DNA from: Dyella marensis
Lineage (GTDB): Bacteria > Pseudomonadota > Gammaproteobacteria > Xanthomonadales > Rhodanobacteraceae
Assembly (NCBI RefSeq): GCF_900112865.1
Contig: NZ_FONH01000003.1
Location: forward strand, 429,269-493,268
Reading direction: 5' to 3'
Length of the DNA stretch: 64,000 nucleotides
Shown here in pieces: positions 39,558-48,979 of the stretch. Both the position numbers and the translations under genes were made by a program. A model generated the notes under the pieces. It worked only from the letters and a program-made list of their open reading frames with translations. It searched no databases and was not told the DNA's origin. How positions within the stretch are numbered: position 1 is the first letter of the stretch; each line of letters opens with the position of its first letter.

Positions 39558-40709
39558 TCAGCCGCGCCGCTGCGCGCCTCGCAGCAGGGCGAACGCGCCG
39601 GCGCAGGCCAGGATCACCAGGGCGCAGGCCGTCGGCGGCCACCAGCAGCGGGCTTCGCGCAGCAGGCCCACGCTGGCGAGGAAGCACGCCGCCAGCGCCA
39701 GCAGCGCGACCGGCCACGGCGAACGGAAGCCGGGCAGCCCGTACAGCAGGAACGGCAACGCCAGCAGCAGCGCGCCGACCAGCAGCTGCCCGCTGAAATT
39801 CAGCGGCGCCAGCGTGGTGCCGGTGCGCATCGATTCGAGCAGATTGGCCTGGTACTCGACGCCGGGCATGCGCTCGCTGCCGCCGGACGCCGAGGTGTCG
39901 AGCAGGTCGCCAAGGCCCGCGGCGGTGGCGCCGATCAGCACCCAGCGATCCTTGAGCAGGGATGCCGGTACGCGTCCTTCCAGCACATCGACATACGACA
40001 CCTGGTCGAAGCTGCCCGCGGGACCGGCGAAATGCAGCATGACGTAGTCGTCGCGCAGCCATTGATAAGGCGAGGCGCCTTCCAGCGTCGAGCGGTGCAG
40101 GCTGGGCGGATCGGGCGGCTTCGCGCCGGCCTGTCCGAAGTCGCGCACCGCCAGCGCGAGCGCCGGCCAGTAGGGGCTGCCCAGTCCGGCCTTGAGATAG
40201 GAGCCGCGCACCACGCCGTCTTCGTCCTTCGCCGCGTCGACGTGGCCGAAGGCCGCGGCCGCGCCGGCCAGCTGCGGCGTCGGCAGCATTTCTTCCAGCG
40301 TGCCGCCGAGGTCGGGCGCCTCGGGAAACACCGGCATCACCACGCGGCCATTGCGCTGCATCGCCGCCGCCAGCGCGGTGTCGTTTTCCGGGTGGCGCAG
40401 GTCCGGCTCGGCCATGGTGATATCCATGCCGACCGCGCGCACGCCGGCGGCGCTGAGGCGGTCCAGCAGCCTGGCGTGCGTGGCACGCGGCCACGGCCAG
40501 TTGCCCAGCACGGACAGGCTCTTCGGATCGATCGCGACGATCGCCACCGCGTTGCCGGGCTGGTAGCTCCAGTGGCGCATGTGCAGATCGTAGAAGGCGT
40601 TGTCCAGGCGCATGCCCAGGCCGCTGGCCAGCACCAGGGTGAGCGCCGCCACGCTGATCATCCAGCCCAGCGCGCGCGCCAGCAGCGCCATCGGATGGAA
40701 GCGCGTCAT
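39558..40709 (-). CDS. CHASE2-domain membrane protein without output domain
   Basis: A 383-residue protein. After an N-terminal membrane helix (ALGWMISVAALTLVLASGLG) comes an extracytoplasmic CHASE2 domain (about 35-290) with DPKSLSVLGNWPWPRATHA, GVRAVGMDITMAEPD and DRWVLIGATAAGLGDLLDTS, then three membrane helices to the C-terminus (LLVGALLLALPFLLY, VALLALAACFLASVGLL, ACALVILACAGAFALL). CHASE2 is normally joined to a kinase, cyclase or GGDEF domain; here none follows, so it must signal through a partner. It lies 51 bases downstream of the LysM/FecR gene, a pairing seen in other proteobacteria. Confidence 0.85.
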   Translation of the reverse strand: MTRFHPMALLARALGWMISVAALTLVLASGLGMRLDNAFYDLHMRHWSYQPGNAVAIVAIDPKSLSVLGNWPWPRATHARLLDRLSAAGVRAVGMDITMAEPDLRHPENDTALAAAMQRNGRVVMPVFPEAPDLGGTLEEMLPTPQLAGAAAAFGHVDAAKDEDGVVRGSYLKAGLGSPYWPALALAVRDFGQAGAKPPDPPSLHRSTLEGASPYQWLRDDYVMLHFAGPAGSFDQVSYVDVLEGRVPASLLKDRWVLIGATAAGLGDLLDTSASGGSERMPGVEYQANLLESMRTGTTLAPLNFSGQLLVGALLLALPFLLYGLPGFRSPWPVALLALAACFLASVGLLREARCWWPPTACALVILACAGAFALLRGAQRRG

Positions 40710-40760
40710 GCGCGGCGGCGCCGTCGACGGAAAGGCACGACGGCGCCGCCGCTCATCGCG

Positions 40761-42458
40761 TCACAGCGCCAGCCACAGCAGCGCGGCGCCGCCGCCGGCG
40801 ATGGCCCAGCGGCAGGATACGCAGGAGATGCGCGTCTTCTGCGCGGGACTCCATGGGCCGGCGTAGCCGTCGACGTCGATGGTCTGCACGCGCACGTACC
40901 ATTTGCCGGACTTCAGCTTCTTCAGGTCCAGCTCGGGCTGGTCGACGGTAGCGTCCACTTCCGGCTTGGCGAACTGCGGATCGCGCGCCAGTTGCACGTG
41001 ATAGCGCTGGCCGGGCGTGCCGCCGGGCCAGCTCAGCACCAGGTCGCCATGGGAGCGCTTCGGCTCGCCCGGCACCGGCACCGGCGGTTCTTCCACCAGG
41101 TCGAACGGCAGGGCGTGCGTGTACGGGCCGACCTTGCCGCTGTTGTCGCGGCTGGCCACGCGCCAGTAATAGCGGCCCAGCGGCAGCGCCTGCGGTGCGC
41201 GCGTGCCGTCGCCGCGTGCGGAGGGCTGTTCGGCCAGCACCTGCGCGAAGTCCGGATCGGACGCCAGCTGCCACTGGTACGACACCGCCTGCACGCTTTC
41301 GGTCCAGCGGAATTCCGGGCGCTTGTCGCGCACCTTGCCGTTCGGCTGCGGCGACACGATCAGCGGCGGCTGCGGCGTGCCGTCGATGCTGACCGTGGGG
41401 CAGACGCCGTCGAGTCCTTCCAGGCCGCCGGCACCGATGCCGCGCACCCGCACGGCGTAGGTGCCGTCCGGCAGGTCGGGCAGGGTGGCGGTGCTGGTGC
41501 TGACCACGCGGTCCAGCAGCAGCGCCTCGAACTTGTCGTTCGGCGCCAGCTGCAGGCGGTAATGCTCGGCGCCGGCCTGCGCCGGCCAGTGCAGTTCGAA
41601 CGGGAACTGGTTCACCGGGCCGGTCGGGCAGGCCACGGCCGGCGCCGGCAGCAGATCCTGCGGCTGGCCCGGCGCGGCGCCTTCTGAGGTGGCCACGCCG
41701 CGGCCGGACTGCACCAGCACATGCCGCTGCCCGCCGCCCACGTCGACCTTGCCGCCGGTGACTTCGGTACGCGCGCCGCCGGCCGCGGGATCGGCGACCA
41801 CGCGGAAATGCGTGCCGCGCACGCTGGAGATGGTGCCCGGCGTGGACACGCTGAAGCGCGCCGCGCTGCCGGTGAGCGGATGCACGTCGCTGTTGACGCG
41901 CCCGCGCTGCAGGCGCAGCCGCGTATCGACCATGCCGGTGTCGCCGTAGGCGCTCAGGCGATCCAGCGCCAGCTCGCTGTTGGCCTGTACCAGCACGCGC
42001 GAGCCGTCGGCGAATTCCAGCGTGAGGCTGGTGTCGTTGCCGGTGCTCAGGCTGGCGCCGTAGCCGAAGCTCATGCCGGCCTTCACCGGCACCGGTGTCG
42101 CGTTGTCCGGCAGCCTGGCGGTGGCCTCGCCGATCACCGCCACCACCTTGGCCTTGGCCGGTTCCAGGCGCAGCCAGGCGATCGGGATGTGGATGGTCAT
42201 GCCCGGCGGCAGGTGCAGCGGATCGGCGACGTGGTTGTAGTCCTGCAGCTTCTGCCAGGACACGTCCGGCTTCAGGTAGCGGGTGGCCAGGTCCCAGATG
42301 TTGTCCTTGGGCCTGACCCGGTAGCTCCAGTCGGACGACGGCGCGGCGTGCGCGGCCGCGGCGAAGCCCAGCGTGAGAGCGAGAACGATGCTTGCAATGA
42401 ATGGGGCGGTATACGACCGGCGCTCGAGCCTGGGCCGCCCCCAAACCCTGTATGTCAT
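40761..42458 (-). CDS. LysM and FecR-domain secreted protein with fibronectin-like repeats
   Basis: A 565-residue protein: signal peptide (cleavage near AAHAAPSS), a LysM-like domain (WSYRVRPKDNIWDLATRYLK), a FecR domain (GYGASLSTGNDTSLTLEFAD, VDTRLRLQRGRVNSDV, TISSVRGTHFRV), then about three fibronectin-type repeats, each with a YRLQLA, YQWQLASDPDFAQV or YHVQLARDPQFA strand, and a C-terminal hydrophobic end ISCVSCRWAIAGGGAALLWL. ATG 42458 has an AGAGG site. Its FecR fold is a periplasmic sensor or scaffold; with the CHASE2 gene downstream it probably forms one envelope signalling unit. No sigma factor gene is near. Confidence 0.85.
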   Translation of the reverse strand: MTYRVWGRPRLERRSYTAPFIASIVLALTLGFAAAAHAAPSSDWSYRVRPKDNIWDLATRYLKPDVSWQKLQDYNHVADPLHLPPGMTIHIPIAWLRLEPAKAKVVAVIGEATARLPDNATPVPVKAGMSFGYGASLSTGNDTSLTLEFADGSRVLVQANSELALDRLSAYGDTGMVDTRLRLQRGRVNSDVHPLTGSAARFSVSTPGTISSVRGTHFRVVADPAAGGARTEVTGGKVDVGGGQRHVLVQSGRGVATSEGAAPGQPQDLLPAPAVACPTGPVNQFPFELHWPAQAGAEHYRLQLAPNDKFEALLLDRVVSTSTATLPDLPDGTYAVRVRGIGAGGLEGLDGVCPTVSIDGTPQPPLIVSPQPNGKVRDKRPEFRWTESVQAVSYQWQLASDPDFAQVLAEQPSARGDGTRAPQALPLGRYYWRVASRDNSGKVGPYTHALPFDLVEEPPVPVPGEPKRSHGDLVLSWPGGTPGQRYHVQLARDPQFAKPEVDATVDQPELDLKKLKSGKWYVRVQTIDVDGYAGPWSPAQKTRISCVSCRWAIAGGGAALLWLAL

Positions 42459-42589
42459 GGGAAAACCTCTTTCCTGTTGCGCCCCCTGACGCTCACCGCG
42501 CGGTCCCTCCGGGGCGATGGATGGTCCAGTCATCCATCGGCCCGTGCGGAATTCAGACGGCGCATTGTCGCGGAGGCCCAGGAAAATAG

Positions 42590-45172
42590 CTAACCAACCC
42601 CTTGATCGGCCGGAAGGCGGTTCAGTTTGGCCAGCAGCCGCTCCACCTCGGCGGCATAGCCGGGCAGGCGTGCCAGCGTGTCCGGGGCGGCGGGGCCGTG
42701 CAGCGCCTCGAGCAGCTGCCGCCCCTGGCCGAGCAGCGGGCCGTCGTCGAACAGCTGCAGCGCGCCCAGCAGCCGGTGCAGGCCGAGCGCGGCGGCGGCG
42801 GGGTCGCCGTGCTCGACGCTGCGGCGCAGTTCGCGCAGATCGTCCCGGCTGGCGCTGGTGAAGGCGCGCAGCATGTCCGCATGCAGCGCGGGGCTGTCGC
42901 CGACCGCGGGAATACCGGCCGGCGGCGCAGCGCGGCCGGGGCGGGCATCGGCCGGATTCGTGGCCGCCGTGGCGATGCCAGCTTCCGGCAGCCAGCGTCC
43001 CAGCACCTGGCTCAGCGGCAACAGTTGCAGCGGCTTGGCCAGCACGTCGTCCATGCCGGCCTCGCGCACGCGCACCGCTTCGCCGGCCAGGGCGTTGGCG
43101 GTCATGGCGATGATCGGCAGGCGCCGCGCGGCGCGGCTTTCCGCCTCGTGCCGGCGCCAGGCGGTGGCCAGCTCGTAGCCGCTCAGGCCCGGCATGTTGC
43201 AGTCGGTGAGCAGCAGGGCGTAGTCGTGGCCCGACAGCGCGTCGAAGGCGTCGGCGCCGTTGTCCACCACATCGCAGTCCAGGCCCAGCACTGCGAGCTG
43301 GCGCTGGATCAGCTGCTGGCTGACCGGGTGATCCTCGGCGACCAGGATGTAGCCGCGGTGCGCGGGCAGGGCCGGCAAGGGCGCGGGCGTCGCCGCCGGG
43401 TCGTCCTGCGCCGTGGCGGCCGCTTCCCGATAAGCCTCGTCGCGCAGCTCCAGCGCGCCCAGGCAGGCGCGCAGCAGCGCCTGCCAGCGCAGGGGATTGG
43501 CGCTGAGGAACCAGCGTTCGCCGCGCTGCGCCAGGCCGCCCGAGGCAATCGCCTCGTCCGTCACCGCCACCACGTGCGAGCTGATCTGCGTCTCGCTGAG
43601 GCGATCCTCCGGCGCGACGAACAGCAGGCTGGCGGCCATGCCGGCGCGCAGCGGTTGTTCCGGCGGCGTCAGTTCCACCGTCAGGCCCAGCGACTTGAGC
43701 TGTTCGCCCAGCGCCGCCGCGGTGTCGGGCGCGGCCAGGCGCACCACCGCATGCCGTCCGCGCAGCGCGGACGGCGCCGTCGCCTCGCGCCGTTCCACCG
43801 GCAGGCGCAGGTCGAACGTCACCGTGGTGCCGGCGCCCGGCTCGCTGTCCAGCTCCACCGAGCCGTCCATCAAGGTGGCCAGATGCCGGCAGATCGCCAG
43901 GCCCAGGCCGGTGCCGCCGTAGCGGCGGCTGGTCGAGGCTTCGGCCTGGGTGAAGGGATTGAACAACTGCGCCTGCTTGTCCTTGGCGATGCCGATGCCG
44001 GTGTCGCTTACGCTCAGGCGCAGCTGCTGCCGCGCGCCGTCGTCGCCCAGCACCATCAGGCGCACCGAAATGCTGCCGCGCTCGGTGAACTTGATCGCGT
44101 TGCTCAGCAGATTCAGCAGGATCTGCCGCAGCCGTACGCTGTCGCCGCGCAGCGCACCGGCGACGGTGGCGTCCACCGCCAGGCGGATCGCCAGGCCCTT
44201 GGCCTGCGCGCGCGCCGCCAGCACGCTCACCACGTTGTCGGCCAGCACGCGCGGGTCGAAGGCGCTGTCGTCCAGGCGCAGGTCGCCGGCTTCGAGCTTG
44301 GAGAAATCCAGGATGTCGTTGAGCACCTGCAGCAGCACGCCGGCCGAATCCTCCACCGCGTGCAGCAGTTCGCGCTGCTCGGCATTGATCGGCGTGCGGC
44401 CGAGCAGTTCGAGCATGCCGATCACGCCGTTCATCGGCGTGCGGATCTCGTGGCTCATGGTGGCGAGGAAATCGGCCTTGGCCTTGGAGGCGCGCTCGGC
44501 CACGTCGCGGGCGATGCGCAGTGCTTCATTGCGCGCGTTGAGTTCGGTGGTGTCGATGAAATAGCCGGCCACGCCGAGCCGGCCTTCCGGCAATGCGCGC
44601 GGCGCGAGCATGGCGTGGATCCAGCGCAGGCCACCGGCGCCGAAGGCGCGGAAGTCGAGCGAGCGCGGGGCCGGGTCGTCGCCGATCGGCGAGATCAGCG
44701 CAAGGAAGGCGTCCGCGTCGTCCGGGTGGATGCGCTCCCGCAGCGGGCGCTCCTGCAATACGTCGCCGTCGCGCAGCAGCTCGCCCGTGTCCACGCCGAA
44801 CAGGGCCTGCACGTCGCCCGCGGAAAACGTCACATGGCGAGTGCCATCGGCATCGCGCCGCAGCGCGAATACCACCACCGGGATGTGCTGGACCACCTCG
44901 CTCAAGCCCTGGTCGGCGCGGCGCGCGGCACGCTCGGCGGCGAGTTCGTGTTCGGTATCGCGCAAGCGCCCGGCCTGGCCGTGCAGCCGCCAGGCCAGCG
45001 CCATCGCCGCCACCGCGACCAGGATCAGCAGGCCGGCCAGCATGAGGGTGGCGCCGGTGACCGGCACGGCCTGGTTGTCGACGGCGCTGTCGACCCATGC
45101 AAGGGCGAACGCGGCGGCGGCCGGCCTTGGGAACGCGAGCCTGGAAGAAAAACGGCGAAGCGTGGTGGGCAT
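42590..45172 (-). CDS. Hybrid sensor histidine kinase with receiver and Hpt domains
   Basis: An 860-residue hybrid kinase: one clear N-terminal membrane helix (LMLAGLLILVAVAAMALAWR), a PAS domain (about 85-210), HisKA with ATMSHEIRTPMNGVIGMLEL (His about 241), an intact HATPase with NLLSNAIKFTERG, SDTGIGIA and GTGLGLAI, a receiver domain (ILVAEDHPVSQQLIQRQLAV, Asp about 657 in LLTDCNMPG, AKPLQLLP), and a C-terminal Hpt with LHRLLGALQLFDDG (His about 799). It is divergent from the regulator at 45398 and should phosphorylate it through the Hpt. The order recalls the BarA/EvgS type. Confidence 0.92.
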   Translation of the reverse strand: MPTTLRRFSSRLAFPRPAAAAFALAWVDSAVDNQAVPVTGATLMLAGLLILVAVAAMALAWRLHGQAGRLRDTEHELAAERAARRADQGLSEVVQHIPVVVFALRRDADGTRHVTFSAGDVQALFGVDTGELLRDGDVLQERPLRERIHPDDADAFLALISPIGDDPAPRSLDFRAFGAGGLRWIHAMLAPRALPEGRLGVAGYFIDTTELNARNEALRIARDVAERASKAKADFLATMSHEIRTPMNGVIGMLELLGRTPINAEQRELLHAVEDSAGVLLQVLNDILDFSKLEAGDLRLDDSAFDPRVLADNVVSVLAARAQAKGLAIRLAVDATVAGALRGDSVRLRQILLNLLSNAIKFTERGSISVRLMVLGDDGARQQLRLSVSDTGIGIAKDKQAQLFNPFTQAEASTSRRYGGTGLGLAICRHLATLMDGSVELDSEPGAGTTVTFDLRLPVERREATAPSALRGRHAVVRLAAPDTAAALGEQLKSLGLTVELTPPEQPLRAGMAASLLFVAPEDRLSETQISSHVVAVTDEAIASGGLAQRGERWFLSANPLRWQALLRACLGALELRDEAYREAAATAQDDPAATPAPLPALPAHRGYILVAEDHPVSQQLIQRQLAVLGLDCDVVDNGADAFDALSGHDYALLLTDCNMPGLSGYELATAWRRHEAESRAARRLPIIAMTANALAGEAVRVREAGMDDVLAKPLQLLPLSQVLGRWLPEAGIATAATNPADARPGRAAPPAGIPAVGDSPALHADMLRAFTSASRDDLRELRRSVEHGDPAAAALGLHRLLGALQLFDDGPLLGQGRQLLEALHGPAAPDTLARLPGYAAEVERLLAKLNRLPADQGVG

Positions 45173-45397
45173 GGCGTTCCTGGGCAACGCGGTTCCGAGC
45201 GGGGACACGGCAGGCGCGCCGGCGGCCGGCGACCTGCATGGATGGCGATGCTCCCCGTGGCGCAGGCGGCCGGTGTCCATGTCGCGCTGCGCGTTCATGC
45301 TACTGTTGCCGCCGTTCCGGTACAAACCGGACGGACCGGTGGGAGGAACCCTCCGGGGCAGTGGGCAAGGGGGTTTCCCAGGCAAGGGCAGGGCACG
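45173..45397. other. Divergent promoter region between hybrid kinase and regulator
   Basis: About 225 bases. On the plus strand a hairpin CCGTTCCGGT-ACAA-ACCGGACGG with one bulged base (45312-45334) is followed by GGGAGGAACCCTCC, which can pair with itself. Together they would form a folded leader in front of the TTG start at 45398. No riboswitch class is recognised. Confidence 0.45.
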
Positions 45398-46018
45398 TTG
45401 CGGGTCATCATTTCCGACGATCATCCCGTCGTCCTGATGGGGTTGAAGGCAGCCCTGCAGGGCTATGGCGACCGTTTCCGCATCGTCGGCGAAGCCCGTA
45501 GCGGCAAGGAGCTGTTCGCGCTGCTGGAACGCGAGCCCTGCGACCTGCTCATCACCGATTTCGCCATGCCCGGCGACAACCCCGACGAAGACGGCCTGGC
45601 CATGCTCGCCCGCGTGCGCGAAGGCTGGCCGCAGCTGCCCATCCTCGTACTCACCATGCTGAGCAACCCCGCCCTGGTGCAGGGCATGCTCGCCACCGGC
45701 GTGCGCGGCGTGGTGGACAAGATGGCGATGACGCGCGAGCTGATGCTCGCCATCGACATGCTCAAGGCCGGCCGCGTCTATCTCAGCGAGCGCACCCGTC
45801 GGCAGATCGAGGGCGGCGACGAAACCAGTGCGCTGTCCCCGCGCGAGGCCGAAGTGGTGCGTTTTCTCGCGCAGGGCGTCACCGTCTCGGAAATCGCCCG
45901 CCGCACCGGGCGCAGCGTCAAGACGATCAGCCAGCAGAAGCGCGACGCTATGCGCAAGCTCGGCCTGGACGGCGACAAGCAGTTGTTCGATTACGCCCGT
46001 TCGAACGGGCTGGTGTAG
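45398..46018 (+). CDS. Response regulator, NarL/RcsB type (3)
   Basis: A 206-residue regulator that resembles the one at 38217: receiver with RVIISDDHPVVLMGLKAAL, Asp about 54 in LITDFAMPGDNPDEDGL, Lys in GVVDKMAM, and an HTH domain LSPREAEVVRFLAQGVTVSE and IARRTGRSVKTISQQKRDAM. The probable start is TTG 45398 because it gives the usual short N-terminus and no ATG or GTG lies nearby in frame. It is divergent from the hybrid kinase, its likely partner. Confidence 0.85.
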   Translation: MRVIISDDHPVVLMGLKAALQGYGDRFRIVGEARSGKELFALLEREPCDLLITDFAMPGDNPDEDGLAMLARVREGWPQLPILVLTMLSNPALVQGMLATGVRGVVDKMAMTRELMLAIDMLKAGRVYLSERTRRQIEGGDETSALSPREAEVVRFLAQGVTVSEIARRTGRSVKTISQQKRDAMRKLGLDGDKQLFDYARSNGLV

Positions 46019-46429
46019 CCGTTTCCCCTTCCTGATTTCGACCGGCCCGGCGAGTGGCCGGCGCATCGTTGCGCGCCCGTTCGGCTAGCACACGATTTTT
46101 TATTTCTATGAGACTTGATGCGCACTTTGATCTGGCTAGGACTTTTCTGATTCAAAGCGTGCGCCCCATCACCAAAATGGACCCGGTCAAGTGCCACGGG
46201 GTACGCCGGTCTTTTCCCGGGCCATCCGCCTCCCCGTGCCGCACCCGGTTTCCCGCATGCCAAGGATGCGTGTGTGTCGGCGAGTCAACGCTGGCGGTAC
46301 CCAGGCTCTAGCCCCCTGGCGCCTGGGTGCCGGGATTCCCATGCCCCCAGGGGCGCGCCAGGCAGTTCGAGAAATGCTGATGAACAGGAATCGCAACGAC
46401 GTATGGACGCTGCCCGCGAGCGGGTTGGC
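46019..46429. other. Intergenic region, about 410 bases, no gene recognised
   Basis: The stretch begins with an A+T-rich island around 46090-46160 (ACGATTTTTTATTTCTATGA), unusual for this genome and a possible promoter region. A second part (46305-46370) contains overlapping CCCCTGG/CCAGGGG inverted words that could fold. An open frame of 80 codons across it (46191-46433) has poor protein character and ends on the start codon of the next gene; I do not annotate it. Confidence 0.4.
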
Positions 46430-46774
46430 ATGAGCGCCGCCATGGCCTGGCCGATCCGGCGCCGTTCCTTGCTCGATGTGCTCCGCCTGGTCGCCGATTC
46501 ACGCACTCGCCCTTACCACAGCCCACGCGACATGGCCCTGTGGCGCGAACTGGCCGAGCTGGTCGCGCAGACCCGCCAGGACGAGGCGATCTCGCTGGCG
46601 CGCATCCGCCTGCCGCTGCTGCGACGCATCCTGGCGGCGGAATGGGGCGCCCCGGCCCTGCACGACGAAGTGGCGCTGGCGATGCTGCGCACGGAGGAAC
46701 GCCTGATGGCGGTGGACCCCGAGATGGGCGAGATCCTGCGGCGCGCGGTGGCGACGCTCAAGCGGCTTTATTGA
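46430..46774 (+). CDS. Hypothetical protein
   Basis: A 114-residue basic helical protein: MSAAMAWPIRRRSLLDVLRL, then ARIRLPLLRRILAAEWGAPA, and ERLMAVDPEMGEILRRAVAT near the end. No signal peptide or membrane segment. ATG 46430 or ATG 46442 may be used. I do not recognise the family; it has normal third-position G+C bias, which supports it as a real gene. It is followed by a degenerate repeat of family A. Confidence 0.55.
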   Translation: MSAAMAWPIRRRSLLDVLRLVADSRTRPYHSPRDMALWRELAELVAQTRQDEAISLARIRLPLLRRILAAEWGAPALHDEVALAMLRTEERLMAVDPEMGEILRRAVATLKRLY

Positions 46775-46791
46775 GCCGACGCAGGCGACGT

Positions 46792-46815
46792 GGGTTGGGG
46801 CGCAGCGAACCCCAG
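46792..46815. repeat. Degenerate repeat, family A
   Basis: GGGTTGGGGCGCAGCGAACC then CCAG is a shortened copy of the family A arm (lacking the GTGA portion), between two convergent genes. Confidence 0.6.
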
Positions 46816-46844
46816 CGGGAACCGCGCATTGCCGCCATGTTGGC

Positions 46845-47045
46845 CTAGCCGCGGTCCACCGCGATGGTATGGCCGCAGCTGACCAGCTCGATGCGCGCGT
46901 CGTCGTCGCTGCGTTCGCGCGCGAGCAGGCGTGCCAGCCGGATCGCCGGGCCCAGGCGCAGGCCGCCCGAGACCGCCAGGTCGCCGGTCCACAGGGTCCA
47001 CAGGCCGTTCGGGTCTTCCTGGATGCGGTAAACGATGGTCTGCAT
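46845..47045 (-). CDS. Hypothetical small protein
   Basis: A 66-residue protein beginning MQTIVYRIQEDPNGLWTLWT and ending in ARIELVSCGHTIAVDRG. The regular alternation suggests a small beta-alpha fold, like the DUF2188-type peptides, but no firm family match can be made. It lies 77 bases downstream of the GlsB-like gene on the same strand and could be in one transcript with it. Confidence 0.55.
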   Translation of the reverse strand: MQTIVYRIQEDPNGLWTLWTGDLAVSGGLRLGPAIRLARLLARERSDDDARIELVSCGHTIAVDRG

Positions 47046-47122
47046 GATTCGCCCCCCGGCTGGCGCGCGCGATGGCGTTCCGCCGCCGCGCGCGCCGCCT
47101 TGCTGGTGATCGGAGAGCGTGC

Positions 47123-47374
47123 TCAGGCGCGCCGGAACAGGCGCACCACGAACAGCAGCACGATCGCGCCGAGCGTGGCGGTGACGATCGAGGCGATCAG
47201 TCCGCCGCCCAGGCTGATGCCGAGCAGGCCCGACAGCCAGCCGCCGATGAAGGCGCCCACGATGCCCACCACGATGTCGACCAGCAGCCCGAAGCCGCCC
47301 CCCTTCATCACCAGACCGGCCAGCCAGCCGGCCACTGCACCGATGACCAGCCACGCCAGAATGCCGTGTGCCAT
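47123..47374 (-). CDS. GlsB/YeaQ/YmgE family stress membrane protein
   Basis: An 83-residue protein of three hydrophobic, Gly-rich segments: ILAWLVIGAVAGWLAGLVMK, GGGFGLLVDIVVGIVGAFIG, GLIASIVTATLGAIVLLFVV. This is the transglycosylase-associated (Tag) family, small inner-membrane proteins often induced by envelope stress or in stationary phase. The pattern GWLAG...GxxGAxxGG is typical. Function is not known in detail. Confidence 0.88.
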   Translation of the reverse strand: MAHGILAWLVIGAVAGWLAGLVMKGGGFGLLVDIVVGIVGAFIGGWLSGLLGISLGGGLIASIVTATLGAIVLLFVVRLFRRA

Positions 47375-47510
47375 GTCCTGCCCTCCGTGTTGTCGAAGGG
47401 CGGCAGTCTAGGCAGCGGTGGCGGGCGGCTCTTTCAGATAAGTCCTAGCCGCGCACCCCGGCGTGGCTTCGTGCGGCGGCCGTTCAGGCGCGGGCGGCAG
47501 GCAGGGGAGG

Positions 47511-47545
47511 CAAAAGAAAAAAGGGCGCCCCTTGCGGAGGCGCCC
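47511..47545 (-). terminator. Intrinsic terminator of fabV
   Basis: On the minus strand GGGCGCC/GGCGCCC (47545 to 47523) with an internal TCCGCAAGG loop is followed by TTTTTTCTTTT. It begins about 28 bases after the fabV stop codon. Confidence 0.85.
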
Positions 47546-47572
47546 TCGCTCAAGCCGTTGCCGGCAGCGGGA

Positions 47573-48772
47573 TCAGAGCTGCACGACGTCGAAATGCACG
47601 TCCGGGTTGACCTCGGCGGCGTAGTCCACGTCCTTGCGGCCGAAGCCGAACAGCTTCTGGAACTCGGCCTTGAAGCCTTCGTAGTCGGTGACCTGCTTGA
47701 GGTTGGCGGTGGTCACCGTCGGCCACAGCGCCTTGCAGGCCTGCTGCACGTCGTCGCGCAGCTCCCAGTCGTCCAGGCGCAGGCGGCCCTCGGCGTCCAG
47801 CGGCGCGGGCTGGCCGTCGGCGCGGTACATGAATTCGCGCAGCAGGCGGTTGGCCTGCTCGATGCAGCCTTCGTGGATGCCCTTCTCCTTCATGATGCGG
47901 AAGGCCAGGGACACATACAGCGGGATCACCGGGATGGCCGCGCTGGCCTGGGTCACCACCGACTTCATCACGCCGACGCGGGCGTCCAGGCCGGGGTGGC
48001 GCTGGCGCAGGTCGGCGGCGGTGTTGTCCAGGTGCTGCTTGGCCTTGCCCAGGGTGCCGTGCCAGTAGATCGGCCAGGTGATCTCGGTGCCGACATAGCT
48101 GTAGGCGATCGTCCTGGCGTCCGGTGCGAGCACGCCGGCCTGGCTGAGGGCGTCGATCCACAGCGCCCAGTCCTCGCCGCCCATCACGGTGACGGTGTCC
48201 TTGATCTCCTGCTCGGTGGCCGGCTCCACCGACGCCTGGATGACCTCGTCCTTGTCGGTGTTGACCGAGGTGGCGGTAAAGGTTTCGCCGACGGTCTTGA
48301 GGGCCGAGCGCACCACCTCGCCGGTGTCCGGCAGCTTGCGCACGGGGGAGGCCAGCGAATAGATCACCAGGTCGATCGGGCCGCCCATCTCGTTCTTGAT
48401 GATCTCGATGGCCCGCGCGCGGGTCTCATTGGCGAAGGCGTCGCCATTCATCGACTTGCTGTACAGGCCGGCCTGCTTGGCCGCCTCGTCGAACGCCCAG
48501 CTGTTGTACCAGCCGGCGGTGCCGGGCTTGGCCTCGCTGGAGGGCTTCTCGAAGAACACGCCCAGGGTCGCCGCGCCGAAGCCGAACGCCGCGGCAATGC
48601 GCGAAGCCAGCCCGTAGCCGGTGGAGGCGCCGATCACCAGCACCCGCTTGGGGCCGGGGCGGACCGCGCCGCCCGCCTGGGTGATGCCGATCTGCTCGAG
48701 CACGTTCTGGCGGCAGCCGGTGGGGTGGGCGGTAACGCAGATGAAGCCGCGGATCTTGGGGTTGATGATCAC
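47573..48772 (-). CDS. fabV: trans-2-Enoyl-ACP/CoA reductase FabV
   Basis: A 399-residue FabV, an NADH-dependent, triclosan-resistant enoyl reductase for fatty-acid synthesis. Diagnostic features are the start [20 protein letters not shown], the nucleotide-binding [20 protein letters not shown], the FabV-type active site Tyr-x8-Lys in [10 protein letters not shown], and [19 protein letters not shown]. The start is GTG 48772. The gene stands alone, divergent from the EF-G paralogue, and ends at a strong terminator. Xanthomonads rely on FabV in place of FabI. Confidence 0.95.
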   Translation of the reverse strand: MIINPKIRGFICVTAHPTGCRQNVLEQIGITQAGGAVRPGPKRVLVIGASTGYGLASRIAAAFGFGAATLGVFFEKPSSEAKPGTAGWYNSWAFDEAAKQAGLYSKSMNGDAFANETRARAIEIIKNEMGGPIDLVIYSLASPVRKLPDTGEVVRSALKTVGETFTATSVNTDKDEVIQASVEPATEQEIKDTVTVMGGEDWALWIDALSQAGVLAPDARTIAYSYVGTEITWPIYWHGTLGKAKQHLDNTAADLRQRHPGLDARVGVMKSVVTQASAAIPVIPLYVSLAFRIMKEKGIHEGCIEQANRLLREFMYRADGQPAPLDAEGRLRLDDWELRDDVQQACKALWPTVTTANLKQVTDYEGFKAEFQKLFGFGRKDVDYAAEVNPDVHFDVVQL

Positions 48773-48979
48773 GAGTCTCGGGTCCGTCTTGGGGCGTGAA
48801 AGCGGGGCATTTTAGCCAAGTAACGCCGCTTTACCCGTACTCGCACGTAGGTTCGGCGGGGGCGGGGGGATGCCGGCGCCAGCTTCCGCTCGCTCTGCCT
48901 GCCGGCAACCCGTTAGAATCTCCAGGTTTAGCCCCCAGCTTTATCTCCTTCTTCCAATCCAACCAACCCGGACGGCCGT

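Noticed and set aside
45312..45397. Folded leader before the regulator at 45398, considered as a c-di-GMP riboswitch
   Set aside because: The conserved c-di-GMP-I core and tetraloop/receptor words are not present; only simple hairpins are seen.
46191..46433. 80-codon frame ending on the start codon of the hypothetical gene at 46430
   Set aside because: Composition is Pro/Arg-rich and unlike the coding bias of the neighbours; kept only as intergenic.
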